Numbered from the stretch's first letter, positions 25,919 through 33,951 are shown. The stretch: DNA of 50,872 nt from Peptostreptococcaceae bacterium (GCA_027064135.1 JAMOQG010000062.1:1-50872), one strand, 5' to 3'. The notes: a model not told the origin generated them from the letters alone. Made by a program: numbers and translations.

Positions 25919-26278
25919 ATGAAAATTTTATTAGGTTCAAAAACAAAAACTGTAGGTGCTGATGTTGACAATAGATTTGGCAGAGCTGAGTACTATGCAA
26001 TATATGATACAGACTTAAAAGAGTATACTTTTGCTGATAATAGCGCAAAAGATGGTGCACATGGTGCAGGTCCAAAAGCTGCACAAATTGCAATTGATTT
26101 AGGTGTTGATGTAGTAATTACGGGAAACTTAGGACCTAGAGCATTAGCTGTAATCGAAAATACTGATATTAAATCTTATAGAATTAGTGGAAAAACACTT
26201 GAAGAAAATGTTGAAAATTATTTGAATGATAAATTAGAACCTATAAATGGTGCAGGTCCTTCACACGCAGGAAATTAA
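25919..26278 (+). CDS. NifX/NifB-type dinitrogenase cofactor-family protein (1)
   Basis: RNase H-like cofactor-binding fold (119 aa) seen in NifX, NafY and orange protein. Typical blocks: VDNRFGRAEYYAIYD at the N-terminus, GAGPKAAQIAIDLGVDVVITGNLGPRALAVIEN in the middle. It ends with a glycine/histidine-containing tail GAGPSHAGN. No nitrogenase genes are present, so it likely handles an Fe-S or Mo-containing cluster for another purpose. Confidence 0.9.
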   Translation: MKILLGSKTKTVGADVDNRFGRAEYYAIYDTDLKEYTFADNSAKDGAHGAGPKAAQIAIDLGVDVVITGNLGPRALAVIENTDIKSYRISGKTLEENVENYLNDKLEPINGAGPSHAGN

Positions 26279-26288
26279 TAGGTGTAGT

Positions 26289-27131
26289 ATGAATATTGTT
26301 TTTTTAAGTGGTAAAGGTGGTACAGGTAAAACTACTGTTTCTACAAACATTGCATATTTAAATGGGTTTAATTATTTTGATTGTGATGTTGAGGAACCAA
26401 ACGGTCATATTTTTTTGAAGCCTGTTATAAATGAAACTATTGATTCAGGGGTATTAAATCCTGTAATAAATGAAGACAAATGTACTTTATGTAATGCTTG
26501 TGTTAGAAATTGCCAATTTGGTGCATTAGTAAACACTGGTAAGAAAATTATGGTGTTTAATGAATTATGTCATGGATGTGGTACTTGTTCTTTAAGTTGT
26601 AAATATGATGCGATTACTGAAGTTAAAAGAACTTTAGGGAAAGTTGAAGTTGGAACTTATGAAAAAGCTAAATTTGTTCGTGGTATTTTAAATGTTAAAG
26701 AGCCACTAGCTGTTCCGGTTATAAAAGATGTTAAAAAATTAATCAATAAAGAAGAAAATAATATTATCGATTCTCCGCCAGGAACTAGTTGTACTGTAGT
26801 TGAAACGCTTGAAGATATGGATTTTGCTGTTTTAGTTACAGAACCAACAAGATTTGGATTAAGTGATTTAAAAATGGCAGTATATGTTGTAAGAGAAATG
26901 AAAATACCATTTGGTATAGTAATTAATAGATCTTCACAAGATGACCATATTATTACTGATTATCTTAAAAGTGAGAATATTGATTTGATAGGTAAAATAC
27001 CTTATTCAATGAAAGCTGCAAGACTTTATTCAGAAGGTAAAATGATGATTGAAGATGAAGAATTTTATGAACGCTTTAAAAAATTAAGCGAAGATATAAT
27101 TAAGAGAGTTGATAATAATGAGCGATTTTAA
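26289..27131 (+). CDS. MinD-type ATPase with inserted ferredoxin domain (1)
   Basis: Mrp/MinD P-loop ATPase of 280 aa with deviant Walker A GKGGTGKTT at residues 8-16. Between the nucleotide-binding halves lies a 2[4Fe-4S] ferredoxin insert, with CTLCNACVRNC and CHGCGTCSLSC. Later IDSPPGTSCTVVET is the Walker B/switch II region. Such proteins pair as heterodimers in orange-protein clusters. ATG 26289 is chosen since a longer start overlaps the previous gene and lacks homology. Paired with the next gene, overlapping it by 14 bases. Confidence 0.92.
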   Translation: MNIVFLSGKGGTGKTTVSTNIAYLNGFNYFDCDVEEPNGHIFLKPVINETIDSGVLNPVINEDKCTLCNACVRNCQFGALVNTGKKIMVFNELCHGCGTCSLSCKYDAITEVKRTLGKVEVGTYEKAKFVRGILNVKEPLAVPVIKDVKKLINKEENNIIDSPPGTSCTVVETLEDMDFAVLVTEPTRFGLSDLKMAVYVVREMKIPFGIVINRSSQDDHIITDYLKSENIDLIGKIPYSMKAARLYSEGKMMIEDEEFYERFKKLSEDIIKRVDNNERF

Positions 27132-28026
27132 TATAATAAACACTTCAGGAGTTAGTAAAAACGAGTTTTCTCTTACAGTTATTAGTGGAAAAGGTGGAAC
27201 AGGAAAAACTACAATAACAGCTTCTTTAGCTCATTTAGTTGATAAAGAAATTGTTAAGGCTGATTGTGATGTTGATGCTTCAAATTTAGGAATTATTCTT
27301 GAAGGAGAAACTATAGAGCAATCAAAATATGTTGGAGCAAAAGTTGCTTTAATTGATCAAGCAATGTGTGATCAATGTGGTGGCTGTAAAGATGTTTGTA
27401 GATATGATGCTGTAGATATTGTAAATTCAAAATATATAGTTAATAATTTAAAATGCGAAGGATGTAATGCATGCGTTGTTAATTGTCATTTAGATGCAAT
27501 TAAATTAATTAAAGAAGTTACTGGAGATGTAATAAAAAAAGATACTAAAGTTGGAAAACTTGTTACTTCTAAAATGATTCCTGGTGCTGAAGGTTCTGGA
27601 AAACTTGTTACTGAAGTAAGACGTGTTGGAAAAACTGAAAATACTGAAACTTTAATTGATGGTTCTCCTGGAATTGGCTGTGCGGTTATGGCTAGTGTTA
27701 CTGGTAGTAATCATTCTTTAATTGTTACTGAACCAACTCAATCTGGTTTTGAGGATATGAAAAGAGTTTATGAAATTGTTGCAAATTTTGATTCAATTCC
27801 TCTAGCAGTAATTAATAAATATGATATTAATGAAGAGGTTGCAATAAAAATAGAAAAAGAATGTGAAAGACTAGGTATTAAAATAGTTGGGAAAATACCA
27901 TTTGATACTACTGTAAACGAAGCAGTTAATAATTTAAGACCTGTAATTGAATATAAAGATTCAAAAGCGGCAATTGCAATAAACGAAATGTATCAAAATA
28001 TTTTAAAAGTAATTGAGGGAGAATAA
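27118..28026 (+). CDS. MinD-type ATPase with inserted ferredoxin domain (2)
   Basis: Second paralogue (302 aa). Walker A GKGGTGKTT near residue 24, ferredoxin insert CDQCGGCKDVC and CEGCNACVVNC, then IDGSPGIGCAVMASV. Compared with the first it has an N-terminal extension and a longer region after the ferredoxin motif (KMIPGAEGSGKLVTEVR). Together the two resemble the paired ATPases of the Desulfovibrio orange-protein complex. Probably cytoplasmic and heterodimeric (inference). Confidence 0.92.
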   Translation: MSDFNIINTSGVSKNEFSLTVISGKGGTGKTTITASLAHLVDKEIVKADCDVDASNLGIILEGETIEQSKYVGAKVALIDQAMCDQCGGCKDVCRYDAVDIVNSKYIVNNLKCEGCNACVVNCHLDAIKLIKEVTGDVIKKDTKVGKLVTSKMIPGAEGSGKLVTEVRRVGKTENTETLIDGSPGIGCAVMASVTGSNHSLIVTEPTQSGFEDMKRVYEIVANFDSIPLAVINKYDINEEVAIKIEKECERLGIKIVGKIPFDTTVNEAVNNLRPVIEYKDSKAAIAINEMYQNILKVIEGE

Positions 28027-28027
28027 A

Positions 28028-28414
28028 ATGGAATTTATAGTAGCGTGTGCAACAGATGACAAAGTAAATTTTATGGATGAACATTTTGGCGATGCAGAGT
28101 ATTACTGTATTTACAAACTTAATTCAAACGGATATGAGTTGATTGAAACAATTGATAATACAACTGAAGAAGAAGAAATGCATGCTGATCCTAAAAAAGC
28201 AAAAAACATTACTCAAATGCTTAAAAATAAGAATGTAAATGTTGTCATGACAAGAGTATTTGGTGGTAATGTTAATAGAATTACTAAAAAATTTGTTTCA
28301 ATTCTAGCTAAAAAGGAAACTTTAAAAGAAGAACTTGATATTTTAGTTGAAAAAACTGAATTACTTGAAAAAGCATTTAATGAAGGTGAAGAAAGAAAAC
28401 TTATAATATTATAA
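28028..28414 (+). CDS. NifX/NifB-type cofactor-family protein (2)
   Basis: 128 aa, same fold as the first: FIVACATDDKVNFMDEHFGDAEYYCIYKL, then MHADPKKAKNITQMLKNKNVNVVMTRVFGGNVNRIT. It lacks the Gly-rich GAGP segment and has a Lys/Glu-rich helical C-terminus. AGGGAGAATAA lies before the ATG, two bases after the ATPase stop. Confidence 0.85.
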   Translation: MEFIVACATDDKVNFMDEHFGDAEYYCIYKLNSNGYELIETIDNTTEEEEMHADPKKAKNITQMLKNKNVNVVMTRVFGGNVNRITKKFVSILAKKETLKEELDILVEKTELLEKAFNEGEERKLIIL

Positions 28415-28433
28415 TAATTTAAGGTATGTGATT

Positions 28434-28988
28434 ATGAAACTTATTAAAAGTGAAAATTTAATTACTAAAAATTGGTCTGGTGGAAGAACTAAAGAACTTT
28501 ATATTTTTCCTGAAAATAAATTATATGAAAATAGAGATTTTGATTTTAGAATTAGTTCTGCTACTGTTGAAGTTTCTGAATCAACATTCACTAGTTTACC
28601 AAATTATAATAGGGTCCTTATGATCCTAGAAGGAGAACTTTTTATTGAGCATATTAATCATCATAGTATCAATTTAAAACAATTTGATATAGATGAATTT
28701 AGTGGAGAGTGGGAAACTCACAGTAAAGGAAAAGTAACTGATTTTAATTTAATCATGAATAAAAGTTTAAATGGTAATATTAAACTAAGAAAAATATGTG
28801 GTAAATATAATACAACTAAAAAAACTAATGAAATTCTTGTGTTTTATTGTTATGAAGGAACATGTTTTATTAATGGAGAACTATTAAATACATTTGATGT
28901 ACTTATTATAGACAAAAATGATAGTTTTTCAATTGAAATTATTTCTGAAGAAGAAACTAATTTAATCGAATCACGAATTATTTATTAA
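28434..28988 (+). CDS. HutD/Ves-family cupin protein
   Basis: 184-aa bicupin of the HutD/Ves family: SENLITKNWSGGRTKELYIFPE, DFDFRISSATVEVSESTFTSLPNYNRVLMILEGEL, then a weaker second cupin. HutD is usually linked to histidine utilisation, but no hut genes are near; here it follows a cofactor cluster. Function is unknown. AAGGT precedes ATG 28434 by eight bases; a GTG at 28428 is a possible alternative. Confidence 0.85.
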   Translation: MKLIKSENLITKNWSGGRTKELYIFPENKLYENRDFDFRISSATVEVSESTFTSLPNYNRVLMILEGELFIEHINHHSINLKQFDIDEFSGEWETHSKGKVTDFNLIMNKSLNGNIKLRKICGKYNTTKKTNEILVFYCYEGTCFINGELLNTFDVLIIDKNDSFSIEIISEEETNLIESRIIY

Positions 28989-28994
28989 TTATAA

Positions 28995-29023
28995 TTGTTT
29001 TAATTATAAAGTTATATTATAAT
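28995..29023 (+). promoter_or_regulatory. Promoter candidate for third NifX-type gene
   Basis: TTGTTT, 17 bases, perfect TATAAT, 42 bases before the ATG. Suggests the third cofactor-family gene is separately transcribed. Confidence 0.55.
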
Positions 29024-29065
29024 GTTAGTGCAATAAAAATTTAACAAACATATAGGAGGAAAAAT

Positions 29066-29452
29066 ATGAGAATGGCAATTGCTACAGTATCAGACCAGGT
29101 TTCTGGTCATTTTGGACATTGTGATGGTTTCACTGTATATACAATTAATGACAATAAGGTAAGTAAAAAAGAATTTTTAGAAAGTCCAACACATCAAACG
29201 GGTGTATTACCACAATTTCTATCCGATAATAATGTAAATGTAATAGTAGCTGGTGGAATGGGTCAAAGAGCACAAGATATCTTTAATTCTTTTAATATCG
29301 ATGTAATAGTTGGTGTTTCTGGAGAGCTTGATCAAGTTGTAGAAACATACTTAAAAAACGAACTAGAATCAACTAATTCTATTTGTGATGAGCATGAACA
29401 TTTAAAAGAAGATTCAGAAGAATCTAATCATGATCATAATTGTGAGCATTAA
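29066..29452 (+). CDS. NifX/NifB-type cofactor-family protein (3) with His-rich tail
   Basis: 128 aa: MAIATVSDQVSGHFGHCDGFTVYTI, GVLPQFLSDNNVNVIVAGGMGQRAQDIFNSFNIDVIVGVSG. The last about 22 residues form a His/Asp/Glu/Cys-rich tail (CDEHEHL then NHDHNCEH), suitable for binding a transition metal. This tail distinguishes it from the other two paralogues. AGGAGG upstream. Followed by a bidirectional terminator. Confidence 0.9.
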   Translation: MRMAIATVSDQVSGHFGHCDGFTVYTINDNKVSKKEFLESPTHQTGVLPQFLSDNNVNVIVAGGMGQRAQDIFNSFNIDVIVGVSGELDQVVETYLKNELESTNSICDEHEHLKEDSEESNHDHNCEH

Positions 29453-29465
29453 AAATAATTATAGG

Positions 29466-29500
29466 AAAACAGATGATAATAATATTACATCTGTTTTTTA
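29466..29500. terminator. Bidirectional terminator between NifX-type gene and EamA gene
   Basis: AAAACAGATG / CATCTGTTTT with a 12-base loop; T-run on the plus strand, shorter T-run on the minus strand. The stop codon of the minus-strand gene sits in the loop. Confidence 0.75.
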
Positions 29501-30417
29501 GTTTTTGAAATATTAATTAATATTATTCCCATTGAAACAAGAAATAGTGCTATGAGGATATTCACAGTAAAATGTTCTTCGGCTAAAAAAATTACTGAAA
29601 GAATAGATCCTGAAACTGGAATTAAAAATCTATATAATGTTATTTCTCCAGCTTTATGGTATTTTAGAAGTGTAAACCAAATTGCAAAAGCTGCAGATGA
29701 AATGAAAGCTGCATATATTAAAAGCGTAAATGAAAGCGTATTAAAATTTAATGTTGTTTTTCCCATACCAACTTTACCTAAAACAAGTAGAATAACTGCT
29801 CCAAAAAACATTTGATAAGTTGTTACAACCATTGGGTGAAGTTTAACAGTTAAATTTTTTCCTAAAAAAGTTCCTAAAGTGCCTGCTAATGCACCTAAAA
29901 TTAAAAAACCTTCTCCTCTAAATGTAAAAGTCATATCAAAAGGGAGTTTATCAAAATTAATTAAAATTATTCCTAAAAACCCAGTAGTAAGCCCAAATAT
30001 TTTTTGATGATTTATTTTATCGTTTTCATAAATGAAATGAGCAATTATAATTACAAAGAAATTGCTTGATGACATAATAATTGATGATTTTATGCCAGTT
30101 GTAAATCCTAAGCCATTATAAAAAAAGAAGTACATAAGAGTTGTTTGGAAAAAGCCTAATATTAAAAGCTGTTTAAAATGCTTCAATTCAATTTTAAAAT
30201 TAATTTTTAAAATAAATTTTGTAACAATAAATAATGCTAAAGCAGCTATAAAAAAACGAATGCCTGCAAAATATAATTTACTATAAATATTAATTGGTAG
30301 AATATTTAATTCTCTAAAACTAACTTTTAATACAGGAAATGCACTTCCCCACAAAACAGTACAAATTAATGCCATTATTCCTGAAGAGATTTTATTTTTA
30401 AATAAGTTTTCTTTCAT
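29485..30417 (-). CDS. EamA-family (DMT) transporter
   Basis: Ten-helix drug/metabolite transporter superfamily permease, 310 aa, with two EamA repeats: CTVLWGSAFPVLK in the first, and FLILGALAGTLGTFLGKNL opening the second; RFLIPVSGSILSVIFLAEEHF ends the second repeat. Substrate cannot be read. The minus-strand AGAGGGTG lies before ATG (complement of 30417); an upstream GTG would add three residues. Divergent from the cysK-mnmA fusion with about 140 bases between, which may hint at amino acid or thiol export. Confidence 0.88.
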   Translation of the reverse strand: MKENLFKNKISSGIMALICTVLWGSAFPVLKVSFRELNILPINIYSKLYFAGIRFFIAALALFIVTKFILKINFKIELKHFKQLLILGFFQTTLMYFFFYNGLGFTTGIKSSIIMSSSNFFVIIIAHFIYENDKINHQKIFGLTTGFLGIILINFDKLPFDMTFTFRGEGFLILGALAGTLGTFLGKNLTVKLHPMVVTTYQMFFGAVILLVLGKVGMGKTTLNFNTLSFTLLIYAAFISSAAFAIWFTLLKYHKAGEITLYRFLIPVSGSILSVIFLAEEHFTVNILIALFLVSMGIILINISKTKKQM

Positions 30418-30462
30418 TTTTATCACCCTCTATATGTTAACATATTAAAATAATTAATGAAA

Positions 30463-30528
30463 GACTTGTTATTTAGCAATATGTATATTATACTTTTTTC
30501 TAGTGATGAAACTTAATTTTAACAAGTC
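30463..30528. promoter_or_regulatory. Promoter region of cysK-mnmA flanked by inverted repeat
   Basis: GACTTGTTA (30463-30471) and its perfect complement TAACAAGTC (30520-30528) bracket 48 bases. A candidate promoter TTGTTA, 16 bases, TATACT (30467-30494) starts inside the left arm; the right arm lies in the leader about 30 bases before the ATG. It could be a two-site operator or an mRNA hairpin. Confidence 0.45.
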
Positions 30529-30556
30529 GAATCAATAATGTTAAGGAGGCATAATA

Positions 30557-32557
30557 ATGAATTATGTAAACAGTATCACGGAACTAATTGGTAATACCCC
30601 CATGATTAAATTAAATAAGATTGTAGCGAGTGAAAATGCAAATATTTTTGTTAAACTCGAATCATTTAATCCGGGTGGAAGTGTGAAAGATAGGGCAGCT
30701 TTTTATATGATAAAAGACGCTACTGAAAAAGGATTAATTAATGAAAATTCAACTTTAGTTGAACCAACAAGTGGAAATACAGGAATTGCTATTTCTATGA
30801 TTGGAGCTTATTATGGTTATAAAGTAAAAATCATAATGCCTGATTCAATGAGTAAAGAAAGAATAGATATTATTAAAGCATATGGAGCTGAAATAATACT
30901 TACTCCTGGTGATGAAGGTATGAATGGAGCAATTAAAAAAGCAAATGAAATAGTATCAAAAAACGATAATTATTTCATGCTTAAGCAATTTGAAAATGAA
31001 AACAATAAAAAAGCTCATATCATTGGAACTGCAAAAGAGATGCTTAATGATATGGATGCTAACATTGATTATTTTATTTCAGGAGTTGGTACAGGTGGTA
31101 CTATTTCAGGAGTAGGAGAGGTACTAAAAAAAGAAATTGATAATATTAAAATTATTGCAGTAGAACCTGAAAAATCTGCTGTATTAAGTGGAGAAAACGT
31201 TGGTATTCATATGATTGAAGGAATCGGAGCAGGTTTTATACCAGAACTTCTAAATGTTAAAATTTATGATGAGATAATTAAAGTTAAATATGAAAATGCA
31301 ATAGAAACAGTTAGAAAATTAGTAAAAAAAGAAGGGCTATTTTTAGGAATTTCTTCTGGTGCCGCAATTTATGCAGCTATTCAATATTCAAAGAAAATTA
31401 ATGCAGATAAAAATATTGTAGTAATTGCTCCAGATAGTGGACAGAAGTATATTTCAAAAGGAATATTTGATAATTTAAATTTAGATAAAAATAAAGTGGC
31501 TATTGCTTTAAGCGGTGGTGTCGATTCAACAGCAGCAGCTTATATTCTCAAAGAAGAAGGTTATGAAGTAATTGGTATTACAATGAAACTTTTTGATGAA
31601 TATGATGAAAATGGAAATATTATTGAATCTGAATTTATTAAAGATGCGAAAAAAGTAGCTGATAAATTGGATATTAAACATTATGTTGTAGATTATAGAA
31701 AAGTGTTTAAAAAAGAAATAATAAATGAATTTAAAGATCAATATATAATAGGTAAAACACCAAATCCATGTGTTACTTGTAATAGACTTATTAAATTTGG
31801 TGAATTATTAAAATCTGCGCATGAATTTGGTGCGTATTATTTAGCAACTGGACATTATTCTACTGTTCATTATGATAAAAAAACAGATGAATATAAAATT
31901 TTAAAAGGCGTTGCAGAAAAAAAAGATCAAGCTTATATGTTTCATGTGTTAAATCAAGAAAAATTAAAATATATTAAATTTCCACTAGGTATTTATGAAT
32001 CAAAAGAGGAGATACGAGAAATTGCAAAAAAGGTAGATATTGAAATTTCACAGAAAAAAGATAGTCAAGATATTTGTTTTATTAAAGATGATGATTATGT
32101 TAAATATCTTACTACTGAATTAAATGTAAAAGCAAAAGAAGGCAATTTTGTTGACATTAAAGGAAATATTCTAGGCAAGCATAAAGGAATTTTTAATTAT
32201 ACAATAGGGCAAAGAAGAGGTTTAGGAATTTCATTTGGTAAACCTGCTTATGTAATTGAAATACGCCCTGAGACAAATGAAGTTGTTGTAGGTTCAAATG
32301 AATATACATTTAAAAAGGGTTTAATTGCAGAAAAGTATAATTTTTTATCTATTAAGGATTTTGATAGGCTAAAAGTTGATGTTAAGATTAGATATAGTGC
32401 AAAACCTTCAAAAGCAACAATTTATAAAATTGATGAAAATAGAATTAAAGTTGTTTTTGAAAAAGTAGAAAGAGCAATAACACCAGGGCAAGCTGCTGTA
32501 TTTTATATAAATAATGAAGTTATAGGTGGAGCAATTGTTGTAAATTCGTTTAATTAG
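30557..32557 (+). CDS. Fused cysteine synthase (CysK-type) - tRNA 2-thiouridine synthase MnmA
   Basis: One uninterrupted 666-aa frame. Residues 1-305 are a complete O-acetylserine sulfhydrylase-type PLP enzyme: ELIGNTPM, PLP Lys 44 in GGSVKDR, substrate loop TSGNTG at 71-76, phosphate loop GVGTGGT at 176-182, SSG at 266-268 and C-terminal PDSGQKYISKGIF. After a linker of under ten residues, 313-666 are a complete MnmA: PP-loop SGGVDST at 319-325, PNPCVTCNRLIKF with Cys 405/408, QDICFI with Cys 507, and GQRRGLG. MnmA makes s2U34 in tRNA-Glu, -Gln and -Lys, usually with sulfur from a desulfurase. Here the sulfur source may be the fused domain, or MnmA may use sulfide (inference). Strong AAGGAGG precedes the ATG. 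Confidence 0.93.
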   Translation: MNYVNSITELIGNTPMIKLNKIVASENANIFVKLESFNPGGSVKDRAAFYMIKDATEKGLINENSTLVEPTSGNTGIAISMIGAYYGYKVKIIMPDSMSKERIDIIKAYGAEIILTPGDEGMNGAIKKANEIVSKNDNYFMLKQFENENNKKAHIIGTAKEMLNDMDANIDYFISGVGTGGTISGVGEVLKKEIDNIKIIAVEPEKSAVLSGENVGIHMIEGIGAGFIPELLNVKIYDEIIKVKYENAIETVRKLVKKEGLFLGISSGAAIYAAIQYSKKINADKNIVVIAPDSGQKYISKGIFDNLNLDKNKVAIALSGGVDSTAAAYILKEEGYEVIGITMKLFDEYDENGNIIESEFIKDAKKVADKLDIKHYVVDYRKVFKKEIINEFKDQYIIGKTPNPCVTCNRLIKFGELLKSAHEFGAYYLATGHYSTVHYDKKTDEYKILKGVAEKKDQAYMFHVLNQEKLKYIKFPLGIYESKEEIREIAKKVDIEISQKKDSQDICFIKDDDYVKYLTTELNVKAKEGNFVDIKGNILGKHKGIFNYTIGQRRGLGISFGKPAYVIEIRPETNEVVVGSNEYTFKKGLIAEKYNFLSIKDFDRLKVDVKIRYSAKPSKATIYKIDENRIKVVFEKVERAITPGQAAVFYINNEVIGGAIVVNSFN

Positions 32558-32567
32558 AGGAGAAAAA

Positions 32568-32930
32568 ATGAGTGATTTTGTATCAAAGAAAGTAAAAAAG
32601 AATATTAGTTTTAAAGATGTAGCAAAATTGGATATTAGAGTTGGAGAAATACTTAAAGTAGAAGATGTTGAAAAATCAAAAGACTTAATGAAATTAACTG
32701 TTGATTTTGGAGATTTTGAAAGAATAATTCTAGCTAGTATTAAAAATGAAAGAGAAAATCCAAAAGAAATTGAAAATAAACAAGCATTATTTGTTGTAAA
32801 TATGGAGTCAAAAGAAATGTTTGGAATTAAATCAGAAGGAATGCTTTTTGATTTAGGATATGAGAATAAAATAACTCCTGTATTAGCAATGCCTGAAAAG
32901 AAAGTTCCTAATGGAACATGTGCTGGATAA
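32568..32930 (+). CDS. tRNA-binding OB-fold protein (MetRS C-terminal/CsaA-like)
   Basis: 120-aa stand-alone EMAPII/MetG-C type tRNA-binding domain: FKDVAKLDIRVGEILKVEDVEKSKDLMKLTVDFGD, then VVNMESKEMFGIKSEGMLFDLG. Family members bind tRNA structure non-specifically or act as chaperone CsaA. It begins ten bases after cysK-mnmA with AGAGGAGA upstream, so the two are almost certainly co-transcribed. A tRNA-binding helper beside a tRNA thiolase is suggestive, though unproven. It could equally be an orphan MetRS beta subunit. Confidence 0.88.
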   Translation: MSDFVSKKVKKNISFKDVAKLDIRVGEILKVEDVEKSKDLMKLTVDFGDFERIILASIKNERENPKEIENKQALFVVNMESKEMFGIKSEGMLFDLGYENKITPVLAMPEKKVPNGTCAG

Positions 32931-33239
32931 TTATGAAAAAGATTTCACTCTAACGGTTTAGTTTATATTTTCTATTAATTGTTAATTTTTTAAATGAGCT
33001 TAATACCCTTTGTTTTATTAGACGAGGATATAGAAATTCTTTGATGTAGAGTGATATACATAACAAAGTTTTAAATTAGTGGCTTATTAATTAAAGACAA
33101 GAAATATATATGTAGATCTAGCGATGAAGATACAAATTGTAAAGGGTGCATAATAGTCTGACTTTATCATTCGGACGAGATTTATTAGTAGAAAAATCTT
33201 TATAATTGCTTATATAAGTTTGTGTAGCTAGGAGGTAAC
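32931..33239 (+). ncRNA. Candidate structured RNA or long leader before phoP (unidentified)
   Basis: 309 bases without a usable reading frame. Nested complements suggest a fold: TCACTCTA (32945-32952) with TAGAGTGA (33047-33054); inside it TTTCTAT (32969-32975) with ATAGAAA (33030-33036). ACCCTTT (33005-33011), in the inner loop, matches AAAGGGT (33141-33147) outside, giving a possible pseudoknot. GTCTG/CGGAC (33156-33176) and AGATTT/AAATCT (33178-33199) form later hairpins, the last resembling a weak terminator. I cannot assign it to a known family; raiA-motif RNA, 6S RNA or a phoP leader are options. Only the strand of neighbouring genes supports the plus orientation. Confidence 0.45.
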
Positions 33240-33929
33240 GTGAATAAGAAAATTCTTGTTATAGAAGATGATGTAAATATTGTTGAACTTATTAAATTTA
33301 ATTTGGAAGCTAATAATTACATTGTAGATATAGCATATCAAGGAGAAGAAGGATTAGTAAAAATATATGAGTTCATGCCTGATTTAATTCTTTTAGATAT
33401 TATGGTACCAAAATTAGATGGGCTTTCTGTTTTGACTAAATTACGTAGTGATGAAAAAGTAAAAAACATTCCTGTAATTTTACTTACTGCTAAAACTTCA
33501 GAAATTGATAAAATTGTAGGTTTTGAAATGGGAGCTGATGATTATATAACTAAACCATTTTCTATAAATGAATTTCTTTCAAGAGTTAAAGCTCATTTAA
33601 GAAGAAGTGATAGAGAAATTAGCAAAAATTATAATAAAATAATTAAATATAAAAATTTAATTATAAATTTGGAAAAATATGAAGTTATAAAAGATGATAA
33701 AATTATTTTATTATCTTTAAAAGAGTTTGAAGTGTTAAAATTACTATTAGAAAATAGCGGAAAAACTATTACTAGAAATCAACTTTTAGATGAAATTTGG
33801 GGATATGAATACTATGGCGAAACTAGAACAGTAGATGTACATATAAGGCATTTAAGAAGTAAACTTGATTCTGATAATGAAGATAGTATAATTCATACTG
33901 TTAGAGGAATTGGGTACTTAATTAAGTAG
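33240..33929 (+). CDS. phoP: PhoP/PhoB-type response regulator
   Basis: OmpR-class regulator of 229 aa. Receiver with acidic pocket IEDD (residues 8-11), phospho-acceptor Asp 53 in LLDIMVPKLDG, conserved Thr in LLTAKTSE and Lys in ITKPF; C-terminal winged helix with LLENSGKTITRNQLLDEIWGYEYYGETRTVDVHIRHLRSKL. Start is GTG after TAGGAGGTAAC. Pairing with phoR and then pstSCAB-phoU identifies it as the phosphate regulator. Confidence 0.93.
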   Translation: MNKKILVIEDDVNIVELIKFNLEANNYIVDIAYQGEEGLVKIYEFMPDLILLDIMVPKLDGLSVLTKLRSDEKVKNIPVILLTAKTSEIDKIVGFEMGADDYITKPFSINEFLSRVKAHLRRSDREISKNYNKIIKYKNLIINLEKYEVIKDDKIILLSLKEFEVLKLLLENSGKTITRNQLLDEIWGYEYYGETRTVDVHIRHLRSKLDSDNEDSIIHTVRGIGYLIK

Positions 33930-33951
33930 ATATCGAAAATTTGGAGGATTT

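Noticed and set aside
25919-29452. Possible nitrogenase-related locus
   Set aside because: NifX/NifB-type proteins occur, but no nifHDK, nifE/N or radical-SAM NifB is present; an orange-protein-like cluster fits better.
29552-29815. 87-residue plus-strand frame
   Set aside because: Lies fully antisense to the EamA transporter gene, with no ribosome site.
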